From positions 1-7,307 of the forward strand of contig JAGAAM010000004.1 of the NCBI GenBank assembly GCA_017615235.1: a stretch of 7,307 nt of DNA. The letters run 5' to 3'. The notes beneath the pieces are model-generated. The model made no database searches, was not told the origin of the DNA, and saw nothing but the letters and a program-made list of their open reading frames with translations. The stretch's first letter is position 1. Every line of letters starts with the position of its first letter. Both the position numbers and the translations under genes were made by a program. The stretch comes from Clostridia bacterium. Lineage in GTDB: Bacteria; Bacillota_A; Clostridia; Oscillospirales; CAG-382. This document shows, in pieces, positions 4,640 to 7,307 of the stretch.

Positions 4640-6022
4640 ATGATCCCGCGCGAGATTTGTGAAAAAGTATTATCAAAAGCCGCCTCGACCGGAGCCGATT
4701 ACGCGGAGATATTCGCGGAGAACACCGCCGAACATCTCGTCTATATGGTTTCCGGCAAGGTCGACAACATCAAGGATTCCGTTGTAGCCGGAGCCGGCAT
4801 CCGCGTTTTCAAGGGACTGCGCTGCGTCACCGCTTCCACCGTCGATACGACGGAAGAGGGACTTATGCGCTGCGCAGAACGCGCTTCCGCCGCTTTGGGC
4901 GAAGGCAAAGCGGAGATCGAGATCCGTTTGCGCGAAAGGCGTTTCGGCGATATCCACCCGGTGGTGACGGTACCCTCCTCCGCTTCCAACGCGGACAGGA
5001 TAGAAATTTTGAAAAAGGCGTATTTCGCCGCGAAAAATTACAGTCAAAGCATAAAACAGGTCACCGGCGCGCTGATGGACTTCGACCATAAGATACTCGT
5101 CGCCAACAGCGAAGGGCTTTACACGAGCGACAGTCAGGTGCGTACGAGGCTCAACGTCAGCGCCGTCGCGGAGCGAAACGGCGACACCCAGACCGGGAGC
5201 TGCAACCCCGGCAGAAGGATGGGACTTGAGGTTTTCGAAAAAGAGATCAGCCCCGAAGAGACCGGCGTCGAAGCCGCGCGTCAGGCGGACGTCATGGCGG
5301 GCGCGGATTACTGCCCGGCGGGCGTAATGCCCGTCGCGATCGAGAACGGCTTCGGCGGCGTCATCTTCCACGAGGCGTGCGGGCATTCGCTCGAGGCGAC
5401 CTCCGTCGCCTACGGAGTAAGCGTCTTCTCCGGCAAGCACGGACAGAAGATCGCCAACGAAAAGGTAACCGCGATCGACGACGGCACGATCCCGAACGCC
5501 TGGGGTTCGATCAATATAGACGACGAGGGCGCCCCTGCGCAGAAGAACGTGCTTATCGAAAACGGCGTGCTGAAAAGCTATATGATAGACAAATTCAACT
5601 CCCGCCGCATGGGTATGGCTCCGACCGGCAACGCGAGAAGGCAAAGCTACGCCTACTCGACCACCTCGCGCATGACGAACACCTATATCGCTCCCGGCGA
5701 GGATAAAAACGAAGATATCATCGCCTCCATCGATTTCGGACTTTACGCAAAGAATATGGGCGGCGGCTCGGTCAACCCGGTCACCGGCGAGTTCAACTTC
5801 GCGGTGAACGAGGGTTACATGATACGCAACGGAAAGATCTGCGAACCGGTGCGCGGCGCTTCGCTCGTCGGCAAGGGATCGGAGATCATACAGAAGATCG
5901 ACATGGTCGGTCCCGATCTGCTGCTCGGTCAGGGCATGTGCGGTTCGGTCAGCGGCAGTATCCCCGTCAACGTCGGGCAGCCGCTCATCCGCGTAAGCTC
6001 GATCACCGTCGGCGGACGATAA
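4640..6022 (+). CDS. tldD: TldD, catalytic subunit of the TldD/TldE metalloprotease
   Basis: A 460-residue member of the TldD (U62 peptidase/modulator of DNA gyrase) family, of typical length. The zinc motif HExxxH is intact as H244-E-A-C-G-H249, and the likely third ligand is Cys434 in GMCGS near the C-terminus. Other family landmarks are RVFKGLRCVTAST (55-67), IDDGTIPNAWGSINIDDEG (279-297), RMGMAPTGNARRQSYAYS (323-340), GGGSVNPVTGEFNFAVNEGY (374-393) and the closing VGQPLIRVSSITVGG. In E. coli, TldD pairs with TldE to form a protease that cuts unfolded peptides, matures microcin B17 and degrades the antitoxin CcdA; TldD carries the metal. The start ATG has GGAGG (4628-4632) seven bases upstream. 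The next gene is tldE, 16 bases downstream, as expected for a heterodimer. No peptide substrate gene is visible in the window. Confidence 0.96.
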   Translation: MIPREICEKVLSKAASTGADYAEIFAENTAEHLVYMVSGKVDNIKDSVVAGAGIRVFKGLRCVTASTVDTTEEGLMRCAERASAALGEGKAEIEIRLRERRFGDIHPVVTVPSSASNADRIEILKKAYFAAKNYSQSIKQVTGALMDFDHKILVANSEGLYTSDSQVRTRLNVSAVAERNGDTQTGSCNPGRRMGLEVFEKEISPEETGVEAARQADVMAGADYCPAGVMPVAIENGFGGVIFHEACGHSLEATSVAYGVSVFSGKHGQKIANEKVTAIDDGTIPNAWGSINIDDEGAPAQKNVLIENGVLKSYMIDKFNSRRMGMAPTGNARRQSYAYSTTSRMTNTYIAPGEDKNEDIIASIDFGLYAKNMGGGSVNPVTGEFNFAVNEGYMIRNGKICEPVRGASLVGKGSEIIQKIDMVGPDLLLGQGMCGSVSGSIPVNVGQPLIRVSSITVGGR

Positions 6023-6038
6023 AAAGGAGGCGGCACGA

Positions 6039-7307
6039 ATGAATTATACCGAATTCCGTAAACTCGTCGAATCCGCGGCTAAGGCGCGCGGGCTTGACAA
6101 ATACGATCTTTACTATTCCGCGTTTGAATCGGTCCAGGCGGAGGCTTTCCGCCACGAGATAAAACAGGTCGAAAGCTCGACGGAAGGCGGGGTCTGCTTC
6201 CGCTGTATCGCGAACGGCAGGATGGGTTACGCCTCCACCGAATCGCTTTGCGCCTCCGAAGCCGGAAGGATAGTCGAAAAGGCTTACGAGAACGCGCTTT
6301 CGCTCGAATCCGACGAAAAAGAATTCATCGCTCCTTCGGGCGGAGAATACGCAAACGCGATCCCCGGCGAGGATTCGCTCGAATCCACCGAAGATATCGT
6401 CGCAAAGGCTCTTGAGGGGCAGAAGGCGCTTTACGCCGCCGACGAAGCCGTCGTCGACGGAAGCGAGACCGCGGTCATGACCGGCAGGAAGGTGATCGCG
6501 CTCGCGAACTCCAACGGGCTCGATCTATACCGCGAATACACCGCCTCCGGGCTTTATACCGCCGCCGTCGTCAGCAACGGCAATGAAATGAAGGACTGTT
6601 ATGAAATAAGGACCGGCAGGCTCGATACCATCGACGTCGCCGACGCGGCGAACAAAGCCGCCGCCGCCGCGAAAGCCAAGATCGGCTCCGGACCGGCTCC
6701 GACCGGCGTTTATCCGGTCGTATTCGATCCGAAGGCGTTCGCCTCGCTTCTCGCCGCGTTCTCGCCGGTGTTCTCTTCGGACAACGTGCGCAAAGGGCTT
6801 TCGCTCCTTGCCGGGAAAGAGGGCGAGGTCATCGCGAGCGAAGCCGTGACGGTGACCGACGATCCCTTCTTCAAAGAGGCGGCGATGCCGATGAACTTCG
6901 ACGCCGAAGGAACTCCGGCTTACAAAAAGAACGTCGTCGAGAACGGTGTGCTAAAGACCCTGCTTTACAACCTCAAGACCGCGGAAGCGTTAGGCAAAAA
7001 GACGACCGGCAACGCTTCGAGGGCTTCTTTCTCCGCCCCGGTCGGCGTAAGCCCCTTCACGCTTTACGTCGCGCCCGGAAAGGCAAGCGAGGAGGAACTG
7101 ATCGCAAAAGCCGGCAACGGCGTTTACATCGACGGGCTCGGCGGACTTCACGCCGGGGTCGACACGGTGTCCGGCGATTTTTCGCTCCAGTCCGAGGGAT
7201 TCATGATAGAAAACGGTAAAAAGACCAAAGCCGTAAGCTCGTTCACCGTCGCCGGTAACTTCTTCACGCTGCTGAAAAGCGTTACGGACGTTTCCGATAC
7301 GGTCAAG
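6039..7307 (+). CDS. tldE: TldE/PmbA, non-catalytic partner of TldD (cut by right edge)
   Basis: Open from the ATG at 6039 to the window end (423 codons, no stop). E. coli TldE has 450 residues, so perhaps 25-30 are missing. AAAGGAGG (6023-6030) lies eight bases before the start. It is a paralogue of TldD but has no HExxxH: the matching region reads FDPKAFASLLAAF (229-241) and contains no His, as known for TldE/PmbA, which helps form the substrate cleft without binding metal. Family landmarks: MNFDAEGTPAYKKNVVENG (285-303), the TTGNASR segment (322-328), and GLGGLHAGVDTVSGDFSLQ (366-384). It is expected in the cytoplasm as a heterodimer with the tldD product encoded immediately upstream. PmbA was first known for its role in microcin B17 maturation; the partner peptides in this organism are unknown. 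Confidence 0.94.
   Translation, partial: MNYTEFRKLVESAAKARGLDKYDLYYSAFESVQAEAFRHEIKQVESSTEGGVCFRCIANGRMGYASTESLCASEAGRIVEKAYENALSLESDEKEFIAPSGGEYANAIPGEDSLESTEDIVAKALEGQKALYAADEAVVDGSETAVMTGRKVIALANSNGLDLYREYTASGLYTAAVVSNGNEMKDCYEIRTGRLDTIDVADAANKAAAAAKAKIGSGPAPTGVYPVVFDPKAFASLLAAFSPVFSSDNVRKGLSLLAGKEGEVIASEAVTVTDDPFFKEAAMPMNFDAEGTPAYKKNVVENGVLKTLLYNLKTAEALGKKTTGNASRASFSAPVGVSPFTLYVAPGKASEEELIAKAGNGVYIDGLGGLHAGVDTVSGDFSLQSEGFMIENGKKTKAVSSFTVAGNFFTLLKSVTDVSDTVK

Noticed and set aside
4673..5644. Long minus-strand frame opposite tldD, and a similar one at 3933-4676 opposite the hydrolase
   Set aside because: Both are antisense shadows of clearly assigned genes with intact catalytic motifs.

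Overview
The window looks like a chromosomal segment from a fairly GC-rich member of the Firmicutes, probably the class Clostridia. This rests on strong GGAGG-type ribosome binding sites before nearly every gene, GC-rich coding sequence set against very AT-rich promoter gaps, consensus -35/-10 promoters, and the gene content (YchF, an OmpR-type regulator, a spore/phage-style amidase, a TldD/TldE pair). The lineage is an inference from style and was not checked by any search.

Layout from left to right: (1) a minus-strand secreted protein cut by the left edge (1-487), directly downstream of (2) the minus-strand P-loop ATPase/GTPase gene ychF (520-1614). (3) A 240-base AT-rich divergent gap carries a minus-strand promoter for ychF and a near-perfect plus-strand promoter for (4) an OmpR/PhoB-family response regulator (1855-2541). 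That regulator has no partner kinase in view. (5) A strong bidirectional terminator (2562-2592) separates it from the convergent (6) N-acetylmuramoyl-L-alanine amidase with a C-terminal peptidoglycan-binding domain and no signal peptide (2596-3438).

(7) The 560-base gap 3439-3998 has no convincing gene but is full of structure. It holds a 283-bp MITE-like element with perfect 25-bp terminal inverted repeats (3482-3764), then an array of five to six small hairpins separated by an (A/G)ATTCA(T/C) motif (3783-3901), and then the promoter for the next operon. (8) From 3999 to the right edge runs a tight plus-strand operon: a metallo-beta-lactamase-fold hydrolase of the glyoxalase II type, tldD (catalytic, HExxxH) and tldE/pmbA (no metal site, cut by the right edge).

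Most of the genes are conserved housekeeping families. TldD and TldE are expected to form a heterodimeric metalloprotease that degrades or trims unfolded peptides; the hydrolase upstream may share its expression. YchF is a translation- and stress-linked ATPase. The most unusual material is non-coding: the MITE-like element and the hairpin array beside it, which sit between the amidase start and the hydrolase promoter. I see no clear evidence of a new defence or biosynthetic system.
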